Below, piece by piece: positions 15,302 through 22,220 of a DNA stretch of 26,413 nucleotides (position 1 is the first letter of the stretch; each line of letters starts with the position of its first letter). Position numbers and translations under genes: made by a program. The stretch comes from Saccharothrix sp. ST-888 (GTDB lineage Bacteria; Actinomycetota; Actinomycetes; Streptomycetales; Streptomycetaceae): NCBI RefSeq assembly GCF_000955975.1, contig NZ_JYJF01000107.1, positions 1-26,413 on the forward strand, written 5' to 3'. Below the pieces are notes generated by a model that was given only the letters and a program-made list of their open reading frames with translations, did no database searches and was not told the DNA's origin.

Positions 15302-15775
15302 CTATATGCGCAGGAGTTGGAGGGCGGCGAGGGAAGGCGGTCCGCGCCCGGCCGTGAGCTGGGCCGGTGCGTCGGCGATGGACGGAACGGGCCCGCTGAA
15401 GGAGGTGTCGAGCACCGGCCGGAGCGGCGGCACGACGGGTGCCGAACCGAGGCCGGACGCCTGGCAGATGCTCCCGGCGTGTGCCTGGTGGTGGCCGTCG
15501 CAGTCGCACGGGCCGTCACCGGCCCCGAGCATCGGCGCGGACTCGTTCACCGGCATCGGGTCGGCCCGGTGAGCCCCGGACCGCTGCGAGGTCGATTGCT
15601 GAGACACCGCCGAGTGTCGGGCGTGTGCTTCCGGATGCGCCATGATGCCGCCGCCGGGATCGGCCAGTGCATGCATCCCGAGCAGTCCGAGCAGCAGCGC
15701 CAGCACGGCCAACGCCCGAACTCCGGCCCGCCAGCGGCTGCCGGTCACCTGGTTCCGGGGCGTGAGCGTGTCCAT
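15302..15775 (-). CDS. DUF6153-like membrane or secreted protein
   Basis: The product is 157 aa. After a short polar N-terminus comes one hydrophobic segment (about 18-36, VLALLLGLLGMHAL), then a His/Met-containing part (HPEAHARH, and CDCDGHHQAH near the middle). It has the look of the small DUF6153 proteins often found beside DUF305 genes in actinomycetes. It is probably anchored by that segment with the His/Cys part outside. It has no ribosome site; a -10-like TAGAGT lies seven bases before the ATG, so the mRNA may be leaderless. Function is unknown; metal sensing or delivery is a guess from context. Confidence 0.75.
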   Translation of the reverse strand: MDTLTPRNQVTGSRWRAGVRALAVLALLLGLLGMHALADPGGGIMAHPEAHARHSAVSQQSTSQRSGAHRADPMPVNESAPMLGAGDGPCDCDGHHQAHAGSICQASGLGSAPVVPPLRPVLDTSFSGPVPSIADAPAQLTAGRGPPSLAALQLLRI

Positions 15776-15782
15776 CGCACTC

Positions 15783-15814
15783 ACTCTAGGCCAGCCCGAC
15801 GGCCCGTTGTGCAA
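15783..15814 (-). promoter_or_regulatory. Predicted leaderless promoter of the DUF6153 gene
   Basis: On the minus strand the -10-like TAGAGT (15783-15788) ends seven bases before the ATG at 15775, so transcription would begin at the start codon. The best -35 candidate, TTGCAC (15809-15814), has a long 20-base spacer. Confidence 0.45.
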
Positions 15815-16005
15815 CCGACTCCCCACCTGGCTCAGGGGCCTGCTTCGGCCGAACAGGGCCGACCCGTCAAGGTGTCGTCAAGGCCGACCGGATTCGCGTA
15901 GTCCGAGTGTCAAGGTCGGATGCAAACGGGCCAGAGTGGGGCTGCACTGGAGAGGTGGGCGGCAGGCCCACCAGAGCCGGCACATCCGGAAGGAAGCGAA
16001 CCGCC

Positions 16006-16209
16006 ATGATCGAGGGCAATCGACTCGCCGTCGTCGTCAATGGATCGCCGAACGGGCACGGGGTCAGCCGACCGTCGGTGGTACCAGCACGGGGACGGTT
16101 CGACCTGCTGCCGCGGGGCTTCACGGTGGCTGCCCCGGAGGCCGACGAGGAGGAGCGGCTCCCGGCTTCGGGCGCGCGCTGCCGACTGGCCATGGCGTAC
16201 GTCGACTGA
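16006..16209 (+). CDS. Small ORF of unknown function
   Basis: The product would be 67 aa, with no family I recognise. In favour: a good ribosome site (GGAAGGAAG) before ATG 16006 and mostly G/C third positions. Against: third positions are less biased (about 80% G/C by my count) than in neighbouring genes, and the composition is plain (VVVNGSPNGHG, then an acidic patch EADEEER). VVVNGSPN slightly resembles the start of flavodoxin-like reductases, such as the FMN reductase nearby, so a decayed fragment is possible. The 230 bases upstream (15776-16005) hold the DUF6153 promoter and nothing else clear. Confidence 0.35.
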   Translation: MIEGNRLAVVVNGSPNGHGVSRPSVVPARGRFDLLPRGFTVAAPEADEEERLPASGARCRLAMAYVD

Positions 16210-16356
16210 CCAGCCGTCAGTCCATCCTCTGCGGCTGCTCGCTGCCGACATCGCCCGGGAGCCGTCCGCGTCGTTGAGCCCGTCCGGCCGTTACGACCCG
16301 GGGCCCACGCCGAGCCGGGCGATCGTGCCACCCGCGAGACCGTCGTGTTCATGCGT

Positions 16357-16389
16357 GCCGTGTGCCGCAACGCTGTTGCGGCACACGGC
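16357..16389. terminator. Hairpin after the FMN reductase gene
   Basis: A perfect 15-bp stem (GCCGTGTGCCGCAAC with 16375-16389) has a three-base loop. It lies 19 bases beyond the reductase stop and could also stop transcription coming from the small ORF at 16006. Confidence 0.88.
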
Positions 16390-16408
16390 TTCTCCGGACC
16401 GGCCGGTC

Positions 16409-17008
16409 CTAGGCGGCGTACGGGCGGATGCTCCTGGCGTCGCGCAGGGCGTGGGCCCACCATGCCAGCTGGTTCAGCATGGAATCGGCCGCGGCGTCCT
16501 CGGCCGGGTCGACCGCCTTGCCGTCCGCGTCGAACTTGTCGCCGTAGTTGTGGAAGCTGACGGTGTTGCGGATGGTGACGGCGTGCAGCTCGGCCATCAC
16601 CACCCGGAGCTGCTCGACCGCACGCAGGCCGCCGGAGAGGCCGCCGTAGGAGACGAAGCCGATCGGCTTGGCGTGCCACTGCTGGTTGTGCCAGTCGATG
16701 GCGTTCTTCAGCGGTGCCGGGAAGCTGTGGTTGTACTCGGGCGTGACGATGACGAAGGCGTCGGCCGCCGCGAGCCTCGGCGACACCGCGGCGAGCAGCT
16801 CCTCGGTGCCCTCGGCAGGCGGCTGGCCGAACGCCGGGAAGACCGTGGGCAGCGGGGTCTCGGTCAGGTCGACGAGATCGACGTCCATGTCCTCGCGCTG
16901 GGTGGTGTGGCCGAGCAGCCAGTTGGTCACGGTCGGGCCGAAGCGCCCGTCCCGCGTGCTGCCGATGATGACCGCGACCTTCAGACGGTTGTCGGTGCTT
17001 GCGTCCAT
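16409..17008 (-). CDS. NADPH-dependent FMN reductase family protein
   Basis: The product is 199 aa with a flavodoxin-like fold. The FMN-phosphate loop is GSTRDGRFGPTV near the N-terminus. PEYNHSFPAPLKNAIDW is the family's second signature, and SYGGLSGGLRAVEQLR follows. These enzymes use NAD(P)H to reduce flavin, quinones, azo dyes or metal ions; the substrate is unknown. ATG 17008 has AAGGGGG upstream. An in-frame extension to 17176 reads through the operator region and is rejected. The gene is divergent from the TetR gene, which is very probably its regulator. Confidence 0.93.
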   Translation of the reverse strand: MDASTDNRLKVAVIIGSTRDGRFGPTVTNWLLGHTTQREDMDVDLVDLTETPLPTVFPAFGQPPAEGTEELLAAVSPRLAAADAFVIVTPEYNHSFPAPLKNAIDWHNQQWHAKPIGFVSYGGLSGGLRAVEQLRVVMAELHAVTIRNTVSFHNYGDKFDADGKAVDPAEDAAADSMLNQLAWWAHALRDARSIRPYAA

Positions 17009-17037
17009 GAGAGCCCCCTTGGTGTGTACGGCGCTGC

Positions 17038-17110
17038 GTACGACGTATCTGGCTGGATACAACGTACACAGCGACGTGTACGGCGTCCACTCTCTTGATA
17101 CGTTGTACAC
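17038..17110. promoter_or_regulatory. Operator region shared by FMN reductase and TetR genes
   Basis: There are three related elements. CGTACAC-N6-GTGTACG (17063-17082) is a perfect inverted repeat. It overlaps an imperfect one, GTACGACGTATC / GATACAACGTAC (17038-17049 and 17056-17067, two mismatches). GATAC-N3-GTACAC occurs twice in direct order at 17056-17069 and 17097-17110, 41 bases apart (about four helix turns). This is a typical layout for a TetR-type repressor controlling two divergent genes. Confidence 0.7.
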
Positions 17111-17138
17111 ACGCAGCCGCCGGAAGGAGTCAGTACGC

Positions 17139-17885
17139 ATGCCCGCTGAGGAGGAACGGAGAGGGAAGTCGGCCAAGCAGGAGAAGGCTCAGGTCTCGCT
17201 CTGGGAGCGGATCGAGCGCCCGGCGCCGCCCCCCCGGGCGACCCTGAGCGCCCATCGGATCGCTGCGGTCGCGGTCGCGATCGCCGACGCCGAGGGCATC
17301 GACGCCGTCACCATGCGACGCCTGGCCACCGAACTGGGTGTCGCCCCCATGGCCACCTACCGCCATGTGTCGGGGAAGGGCGAACTCCTCGAGCTGATGG
17401 TCGACTTTGTTTATGGCGAGCTGGCCCTGCCCGATCCGGCCGTCGGCTGGCGGGACGCCATGCGGACCCTTGCCGAGCGGACCAGGGCCATGCTGCTGGA
17501 CCACCCCTGGATGAGCCGGGGCGACGTGCTGGCACTGACCCCGAATCAACTGGCCCTGACTGAAAGCGGGTTGGCCGTACTCGACGGCCTGGGGCTGGAC
17601 ACCGACACGATGATGGCCGTCTTCCGCACCGTCGCCGCGTATGTGCACGGGTCCGTCACCGCCGAGATCAACCTGCTCCGGCTGATGCAGGACCAGGGCT
17701 GGTCCAACGGCGACGAGACGAGGGCCGGACTGGCGTCCCGGATGACGTGGCTGATGGACACCGGGCGCTACCCCGCCTACCGCCGCTACGCAGGCGAGGC
17801 CACCCGCAAGGACGACCGGGAGTGGCAGTTCGGGGTCGGGCTGGACTGTGTCCTCGACGGTATCGCCGCCCGGATGGGCATCTGA
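17139..17885 (+). CDS. TetR/AcrR-family transcriptional regulator
   Basis: The product is 248 aa. The basic N-terminal arm (1-30) precedes a TetR DNA-binding domain with the helix-turn-helix VTMRRLATELGVAPMATYRHV at 57-77. The C-terminal part (about 95-248) resembles the TetR_C_1 ligand domain (PF02909), with LDHPWMSRGDVL and related segments. ATG 17139 has GGAAGGAGT upstream. It is divergent from the FMN reductase gene, with operators between them, so it probably represses that gene and itself until a ligand binds. Its stop lies three bases from the stop of the convergent OhrR gene. Confidence 0.94.
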   Translation: MPAEEERRGKSAKQEKAQVSLWERIERPAPPPRATLSAHRIAAVAVAIADAEGIDAVTMRRLATELGVAPMATYRHVSGKGELLELMVDFVYGELALPDPAVGWRDAMRTLAERTRAMLLDHPWMSRGDVLALTPNQLALTESGLAVLDGLGLDTDTMMAVFRTVAAYVHGSVTAEINLLRLMQDQGWSNGDETRAGLASRMTWLMDTGRYPAYRRYAGEATRKDDREWQFGVGLDCVLDGIAARMGI

Positions 17886-17888
17886 CCG

Positions 17889-18461
17889 CTACGGGGTGGC
17901 GGCGTCCTGGTCGGTGGTGTCCGGGCAGGCGGTGTCCAGTTCGGCGGCGTCGAGGGCGGCCGTGACGCGGCGCAGCAGGGTCTGGAGGGTGGAGATCTCC
18001 GCGAGCGGGAGCCCGGTGGCGGCGACGATCCGGTGCGGGACGCGCAGCGCCTGCGCGCGCAGGTCGGCGCCGGCGTCCGTGAGGTGGACGGTGACGGACC
18101 GCTCGTCCTCGCTGCTGCGCTCGCGGCGGACCAGTCCGCCGGCTTCGAGGCGCTTGAGCAGTGGGGAGAGCGTGCCGGAGTCCAACCGCAGGTGCTCGCC
18201 GATCTGCTTGACGGGCAGCTCCCCGTGCTCCCAGAGCACCAGCATGACCAGGTACTGCGGGTAGGTGAGCCCGAGGCCCTTGAGGACGACCCGGTAGACG
18301 CCGCCGAAGGCGCGCGAGGCGGCGTGCAGCGAGAAGCAGATCTGGCTGTCCAGGCGCAGCAGCTGGTCCGCCGACATCTGCGACAGGTCGACGGGCACCT
18401 GCGACAGGTCGGTGGGCGGATCCGGCAGGGCGATCGGATCGGTGGTGGGCTCGGCGCTCAT
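17889..18461 (-). CDS. ohrR: MarR-family organic peroxide sensor OhrR
   Basis: The product is 190 aa. LDSQICFSLHAASRAF has the reactive Cys42 in the OhrR-specific position, GLTYPQYLVMLVLWE carries the conserved Tyr, and the winged helix follows (VKQIGEHLRLDSGTLSPLLKRLEAGGLV, then the wing RRERSSEDERSVTVHLT). Peroxides oxidise the Cys and release DNA. The N-terminus is longer than usual and includes a repeated DLSQ. GGGAG lies only one base before ATG 18461, so the start is not certain and a leaderless or internal start (18377) is possible. A second Cys near the C-terminus (DTACPD) could form a disulfide but is not in the usual place. It is divergent from ohr. Confidence 0.92.
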   Translation of the reverse strand: MSAEPTTDPIALPDPPTDLSQVPVDLSQMSADQLLRLDSQICFSLHAASRAFGGVYRVVLKGLGLTYPQYLVMLVLWEHGELPVKQIGEHLRLDSGTLSPLLKRLEAGGLVRRERSSEDERSVTVHLTDAGADLRAQALRVPHRIVAATGLPLAEISTLQTLLRRVTAALDAAELDTACPDTTDQDAATP

Positions 18462-18481
18462 GCTCCCAGGATATCCGCACC

Positions 18482-18517
18482 GCGCACATTTCAGTTGTGC
18501 GCAATTTAGTTGTGTGC
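18482..18517. promoter_or_regulatory. OhrR operator and ohr promoter
   Basis: GCGCACA-N7-TGTGCGC (18482-18502) is a perfect inverted repeat. Its right half recurs as TTTAGTTGTGTGC (18505-18517), 15 bases on. TTGTGC (18495-18500) with CTACTT 18 bases later is a plausible ohr promoter, so OhrR bound here would cover the -35. The site is 20 bases upstream of the ohrR start and would serve both genes. Confidence 0.75.
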
Positions 18518-18614
18518 TCTACTTGAGTCATCGGGCAGCCCGGCAGTCGGGCTGCCGTTCGGATGAGTCCGTTACGGGCTCTGACGAGCTCGGATGAGGA
18601 GAGGGGCGAATCCC

Positions 18615-19025
18615 ATGGACGCGCTGTACACCGCTGTTGCCACCGCCAACGGTCGCGAGGGTCGGGCCGTGAGCTCGGACGGCCGGCTGGACCTGCCGCT
18701 CGCGATGCCGACCGCGCTCGGCGGCAGCGGCGAGGGCACCAACCCGGAGCAGCTGTTCGCAGCGGGCTACGCCGCCTGCTTCGCCAGCGCGCTCGGCCTG
18801 GTCGGCCGCCAGGCGAAGGTGGACACCAGCGACGTCTCGGTCACCGCCGAGGTCGCCATCGGCAAGGACGAGACCAGCTTCGGCCTCGCCGTCACCCTGC
18901 GGATCGAGCTGCCGGAGGCCCTCCAGAACGAGACCGGCGAGCTGCTGATCAAGCAGGCCCACCAGGTCTGCCCCTACTCCAAGGCCACCCGCGGCAACAT
19001 CCCGGTCGAGCTCGTCGTCGAGTAA
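18615..19025 (+). CDS. ohr: Organic hydroperoxide reductase Ohr
   Basis: The product is 136 aa, the normal length of an Ohr/OsmC peroxidase. The two catalytic Cys are Cys55 (GYAACFASAL) and Cys119 (HQVCPYSKAT), and NPEQLFAAGYAACF is the family signature. It reduces fatty acid and other organic hydroperoxides in the cytosol, using dihydrolipoyl-type thiols in known members. ATG 18615 has a GAGGAGAGGGG ribosome site. It is divergent from ohrR with the operator between them, so induction by peroxide is expected. Confidence 0.96.
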   Translation: MDALYTAVATANGREGRAVSSDGRLDLPLAMPTALGGSGEGTNPEQLFAAGYAACFASALGLVGRQAKVDTSDVSVTAEVAIGKDETSFGLAVTLRIELPEALQNETGELLIKQAHQVCPYSKATRGNIPVELVVE

Positions 19026-19316
19026 CCCGCACACAGGCCCGCCCCGGCCAGCGCCGCCACCTGCGCGAAGGGCGCGTCGGCCCGGGCCCCGGCGAGCGCG
19101 GCCCGGCAGCCGCCCGCAGCGGTCGTCCGAAGTCGGCGGCCTTGGTGGTGGGGAGGAGGAGCGGCAGGCTCGCCAGGTGTCCGGTGCGCAGGCCTTCGGG
19201 ATCGGCGAGGCTCGAACCGCTGCGCGGCGGCAGGCAGTTCCTTGCCTTCCTCGTGCTTCCAGAGTTCCTTCTGTGGGGCGCGGCACGCCCCGGCCCACTT
19301 GCGCGGCATGCCTTCA
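19026..19316. other. Region after ohr without a supported gene
   Basis: About 290 bases. Minus-strand frames are open here, one starting at ATG 19309 (MPRKWAGACRAPQ) right beside the large palindrome, but none matches a family I recognise and each looks compositionally random. It may be the remains of a gene, perhaps a regulator, that was once divergent from the aldehyde dehydrogenase gene. No clean ohr terminator is seen. Confidence 0.4.
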
Positions 19317-19349
19317 ACCGCCTTGACTAGCAGTGCTAGTCAAGGCGGT
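19317..19349. promoter_or_regulatory. 33-base perfect palindrome, probable operator
   Basis: Sixteen-base arms (ACCGCCTTGACTAGCA and its exact complement) flank a single G. The core TAGCA-G-TGCTA looks like a TetR-type operator. As RNA it would also form a 14-bp hairpin with a five-base loop. It lies about 92 bases upstream of the aldehyde dehydrogenase start and about 290 bases beyond ohr, too far to be the natural ohr terminator. No regulator gene is adjacent. Confidence 0.6.
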
Positions 19350-19441
19350 CGGTCGTTGGGCCGGCTGCGGCCGAGCGTGGCCGATCAGGTGTGCCGGACC
19401 GTGGGTGCGGGCCGGCCGGTGGTGGACGAGAGGGCGGACCG

Positions 19442-20860
19442 GTGCAGGAGTACTCGGATCAGTACATCGGCGGCGAGTGGCGGACCGCTCTGACTGCGGA
19501 GACCATCGCCGTGCTCAACCCGGCGACCGAGCAGGTCATCGCGACCGTCCCGGCCGGTGGGGCCGAGGACGTCGACGCCGCCGTACGTGCCGCCAGGGCC
19601 GCGGCCCGCGCCTGGGGCGCGACCGGCCGGGAGGAGCGCCTGGCGCCGCTGACCCGTCTGCGGGACGGCCTGGTGGCCCGGCAGCAGGAGATCGCCGAGA
19701 CGGTGGTCGCCGAGCTGGGGGCGCCGATCGGGTTCGCGACCGCCGTGCAGGCCGCGCTGCCGCTCGCGGTCGCCGGTTCGTACCTGGAGATCCTGGCCGG
19801 GTACGAGTTCGAGGAGCAGGTCGGCGGCTCCCGGGTGTTCGCCGAGCCCGTCGGTGTCGTCGCGGCGATCACGCCGTGGAACTACCCGCTGCACCAGATC
19901 GTGGCCAAGGTGGTCCCGGCGCTCGCCGCCGGGTGCCCGGTGGTCCTGAAGCCCGCCGAGGACACGCCGCTGGTGGCCCGGCTGTTCGCGCGGCTGGTCG
20001 ACGAGGCGGATTTCCCGCCGGGTGTGTTCAACCTGGTGACCGGCCGTGGACCGGTCGCCGGGGCCGCCCTGGCCGAGCACCCCGAGGTGGACCTGGTCTC
20101 GTTCACCGGTTCGACCGCCGTCGGCCGCCGGATCGCCGAGGTGGCGGGACGCGGCATCAAGCGGGTCGCGCTGGAGCTCGGCGGCAAGTCCGCCAACGTG
20201 GTGCTGCCCGGCGCCGATCTGGTCCGTGCGGTGAACGTCAACCTGGCCAACGTCTTCGCCAACTCGGGCCAGACGTGCAGTGCCTGGACCAGGCTGCTGG
20301 TGCACGAGGACCAGTACGAGGAGGCCGTGGCCATCGCCGCCAAGGGCGCCGAGAAGTACGTCCCCGGTGACCCCGCCGACTCCGCCACCCGGCTCGGTCC
20401 GGTGGTCAACGCCAAACAGCGTGAGCGCGTCCGGGGGTACATCACCGGCGCACTCGCCGAGGGCGCACGCCTGGTGGTGGGTGGCGCGGAGGCGCCCGAG
20501 GAGCTCGCCCAGGGCTACTACGTGCGCCCGACGGTGCTCGCGGACGTCACCCCCGGGATGACGGTCGCCCAGGAGGAGGTCTTCGGGCCGGTGCTCTCGA
20601 TCCTCGCCTACCGCGATGAGGAGCACGCCCTGGAGATCGCCAACGGCACCGAGTACGGCCTGGCCGGCGGTGTCTGGGCGGCCGACAACGAGACCGCCGC
20701 CGCCTTCGCCCGCCGGATGGACACCGGCCAGGTCGACATCAACGGCGGCCGCTTCAACCCGCTGGCCCCGTTCGGCGGGTACAAGAGCTCCGGGGTGGGA
20801 CGGGAGCTCGGACGGCACGGGCTGGCGGAGTTCCTGCAGACCAAGTCGCTGCAGTACTGA
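19442..20860 (+). CDS. NAD(P)-dependent aldehyde dehydrogenase
   Basis: The product is 472 aa, a standard ALDH length. Catalytic residues are in place: Asn147 (TPWNYPL), Glu245 (LELGGKS) and the nucleophile Cys279 (NSGQTCSAWTR). The cofactor motif FTGSTAVG is at 221-228 and EEVFGPVLS lies in the C-terminal part. It oxidises an aldehyde to the acid. The substrate is not readable, though the pairing with an alcohol dehydrogenase 89 bases downstream suggests alcohol - aldehyde - acid steps. GTG 19442 is chosen because GAGAGGG lies just upstream and QEYSDQYIGGEW is a normal ALDH start. Control through the palindrome at 19317 is likely. Confidence 0.95.
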   Translation: MQEYSDQYIGGEWRTALTAETIAVLNPATEQVIATVPAGGAEDVDAAVRAARAAARAWGATGREERLAPLTRLRDGLVARQQEIAETVVAELGAPIGFATAVQAALPLAVAGSYLEILAGYEFEEQVGGSRVFAEPVGVVAAITPWNYPLHQIVAKVVPALAAGCPVVLKPAEDTPLVARLFARLVDEADFPPGVFNLVTGRGPVAGAALAEHPEVDLVSFTGSTAVGRRIAEVAGRGIKRVALELGGKSANVVLPGADLVRAVNVNLANVFANSGQTCSAWTRLLVHEDQYEEAVAIAAKGAEKYVPGDPADSATRLGPVVNAKQRERVRGYITGALAEGARLVVGGAEAPEELAQGYYVRPTVLADVTPGMTVAQEEVFGPVLSILAYRDEEHALEIANGTEYGLAGGVWAADNETAAAFARRMDTGQVDINGGRFNPLAPFGGYKSSGVGRELGRHGLAEFLQTKSLQY

Positions 20861-20868
20861 GCCGCCGG

Positions 20869-20883
20869 CTGCGGTGACCGCAG
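20869..20883. promoter_or_regulatory. Palindrome between ALDH and ADH genes
   Basis: CTGCGGT-G-ACCGCAG is perfect and starts eight bases after the ALDH stop. It is short for a terminator. It could be an operator or an mRNA processing hairpin. Confidence 0.4.
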
Positions 20884-20949
20884 TACTCTCGCGGTCCCGA
20901 CCGACCGCCCGTTCGCTTGCCCGTCCGACCAACCGCCTGAAGGAGCACC

Positions 20950-22032
20950 ATGGTCCGCGCTGCCCTGCTCACCGCCGTCGGAGCCCCGCTGGAGCTCACC
21001 GAGATCGAGCTGCCCGAGCCCGGACCGGGCCAGGTCCGGGTCAGGCTGGCCGCCGCCGGGGTCTGCCACTCCGACCTCTCGCTCTCCAACGGGACCCTGC
21101 GCACCGCGACACCGACCGTCCTCGGCCACGAGGGCGCGGGCACCGTGACCGCCGTCGGCGAGGGCGTGAACTCCGTCCGGCCCGGCGATGCGGTGGTGCT
21201 CAACTGGGCGCCCGCCTGCGGGGCGTGCCACCTGTGCGGGCTCGGCGAACCGTGGCTCTGCGAGCGCGCCGCCGACGCCTCGACGGCCACCTACGGTTCG
21301 CTCGCCGACGGCACCGGCGTCTATCCGGGACTCGGCGTGGCGGCGTTCGCGGAGGAGACCGTGGTCGCCGAACGGGCGCTGGTCCCGCTGCCTGCGGGCG
21401 TACCGCTGACCTCGGCCGCCCTGCTCGGCTGCGCCGTGCTCACCGGCTACGGCGCGGTGCACAACGCCGCCCGGGTCAGGGCGGGCGAGTCGGTGGTCGT
21501 CTACGGGCTGGGCGGCGTCGGCCTGGCCACGCTCCAGGCGGCCAGGATCGCGGGGGCCGGTCCGATCATCGCCGTCGACGTCAGCCCCGAGAAGGAGGAG
21601 CTCGCCCTGCGCCACGGGGCGACCGACTTCCTGCTCGCCGACGACCGGACGACCGGGAAGGCCGTACGGAAGCTGACCGGCGGCCACGGCGCGGACCACG
21701 CCTTCGAGTGCGTCGGGCGCGCCGACACCATCCGCGCGGCCTGGTCGGCGACCCGGCGCGGCGGCCGGACCACGGTGGTCGGCATCGGCGGCAAGGAGGA
21801 GATGGTCTCCTTCTCCGCCCTGGAGATCTTCTACTTCGCGCGCACCCTAACGGCCTGCGTCTACGGCAACAGCGACCCGGCGAAGGACATCCCGGTGCTC
21901 GCGGAACACGTCCGGGCCGGGCGGCTGGACCTGGAGGCGCTGATCACCGACCGGATCGCCCTGGAGGAGATCCCGGACGCCTTCGCACGGATGGCGCAGG
22001 GGCGTGGCGGCCGGTCGCTGGTGGTCTTCTGA
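20950..22032 (+). CDS. Zinc-dependent alcohol dehydrogenase (MDR superfamily)
   Basis: The product is 360 aa. Catalytic zinc ligands are Cys39 (AGVCHSD) and the GHE at 59-61. The structural zinc site is the four Cys at 90, 93, 96 and 104 (CGACHLCG...WLC). The Rossmann motif GLGGVGLATLQAA binds NAD(P). The layout resembles class III-like and mycothiol-linked alcohol dehydrogenases, but a specific substrate cannot be assigned. ATG 20950 has GAAGGAG upstream. It follows the ALDH gene on the same strand and is probably cotranscribed, giving a two-step alcohol/aldehyde oxidation unit. Confidence 0.95.
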   Translation: MVRAALLTAVGAPLELTEIELPEPGPGQVRVRLAAAGVCHSDLSLSNGTLRTATPTVLGHEGAGTVTAVGEGVNSVRPGDAVVLNWAPACGACHLCGLGEPWLCERAADASTATYGSLADGTGVYPGLGVAAFAEETVVAERALVPLPAGVPLTSAALLGCAVLTGYGAVHNAARVRAGESVVVYGLGGVGLATLQAARIAGAGPIIAVDVSPEKEELALRHGATDFLLADDRTTGKAVRKLTGGHGADHAFECVGRADTIRAAWSATRRGGRTTVVGIGGKEEMVSFSALEIFYFARTLTACVYGNSDPAKDIPVLAEHVRAGRLDLEALITDRIALEEIPDAFARMAQGRGGRSLVVF

Positions 22033-22107
22033 CCGTCGGCCGTCCGGGAGTCGTGTGTTCTGGCCGTATGTTCTTCGGATCAATTCCAGTAGGCGTTACC
22101 CACGGAT

Positions 22108-22124
22108 GAGGGACATTTTCCCTC
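22108..22124 (+). terminator. Small hairpin after the ADH gene
   Basis: GAGGGA-CATTT-TCCCTC has a six-bp stem. It lies in an AT-richer stretch (22070-22160) that probably also holds the promoter of the flavoprotein gene. Weak as a terminator. Confidence 0.35.
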
Positions 22125-22220
22125 GAACGAGTGATCGTTGATCTGTTCGATAGCCGTACATGGGCCCACTGTCCTAGCGTCTGGCCGTACCGGAAGGCGC
22201 TGTGGACACTGGGGGAGAAC

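Noticed and set aside
18974..19309. Minus-strand frame MPRKWAGACRAPQ as a gene
   Set aside because: It overlaps the end of ohr, resembles no family I know and lacks a clear ribosome site; kept only as a possible gene remnant.
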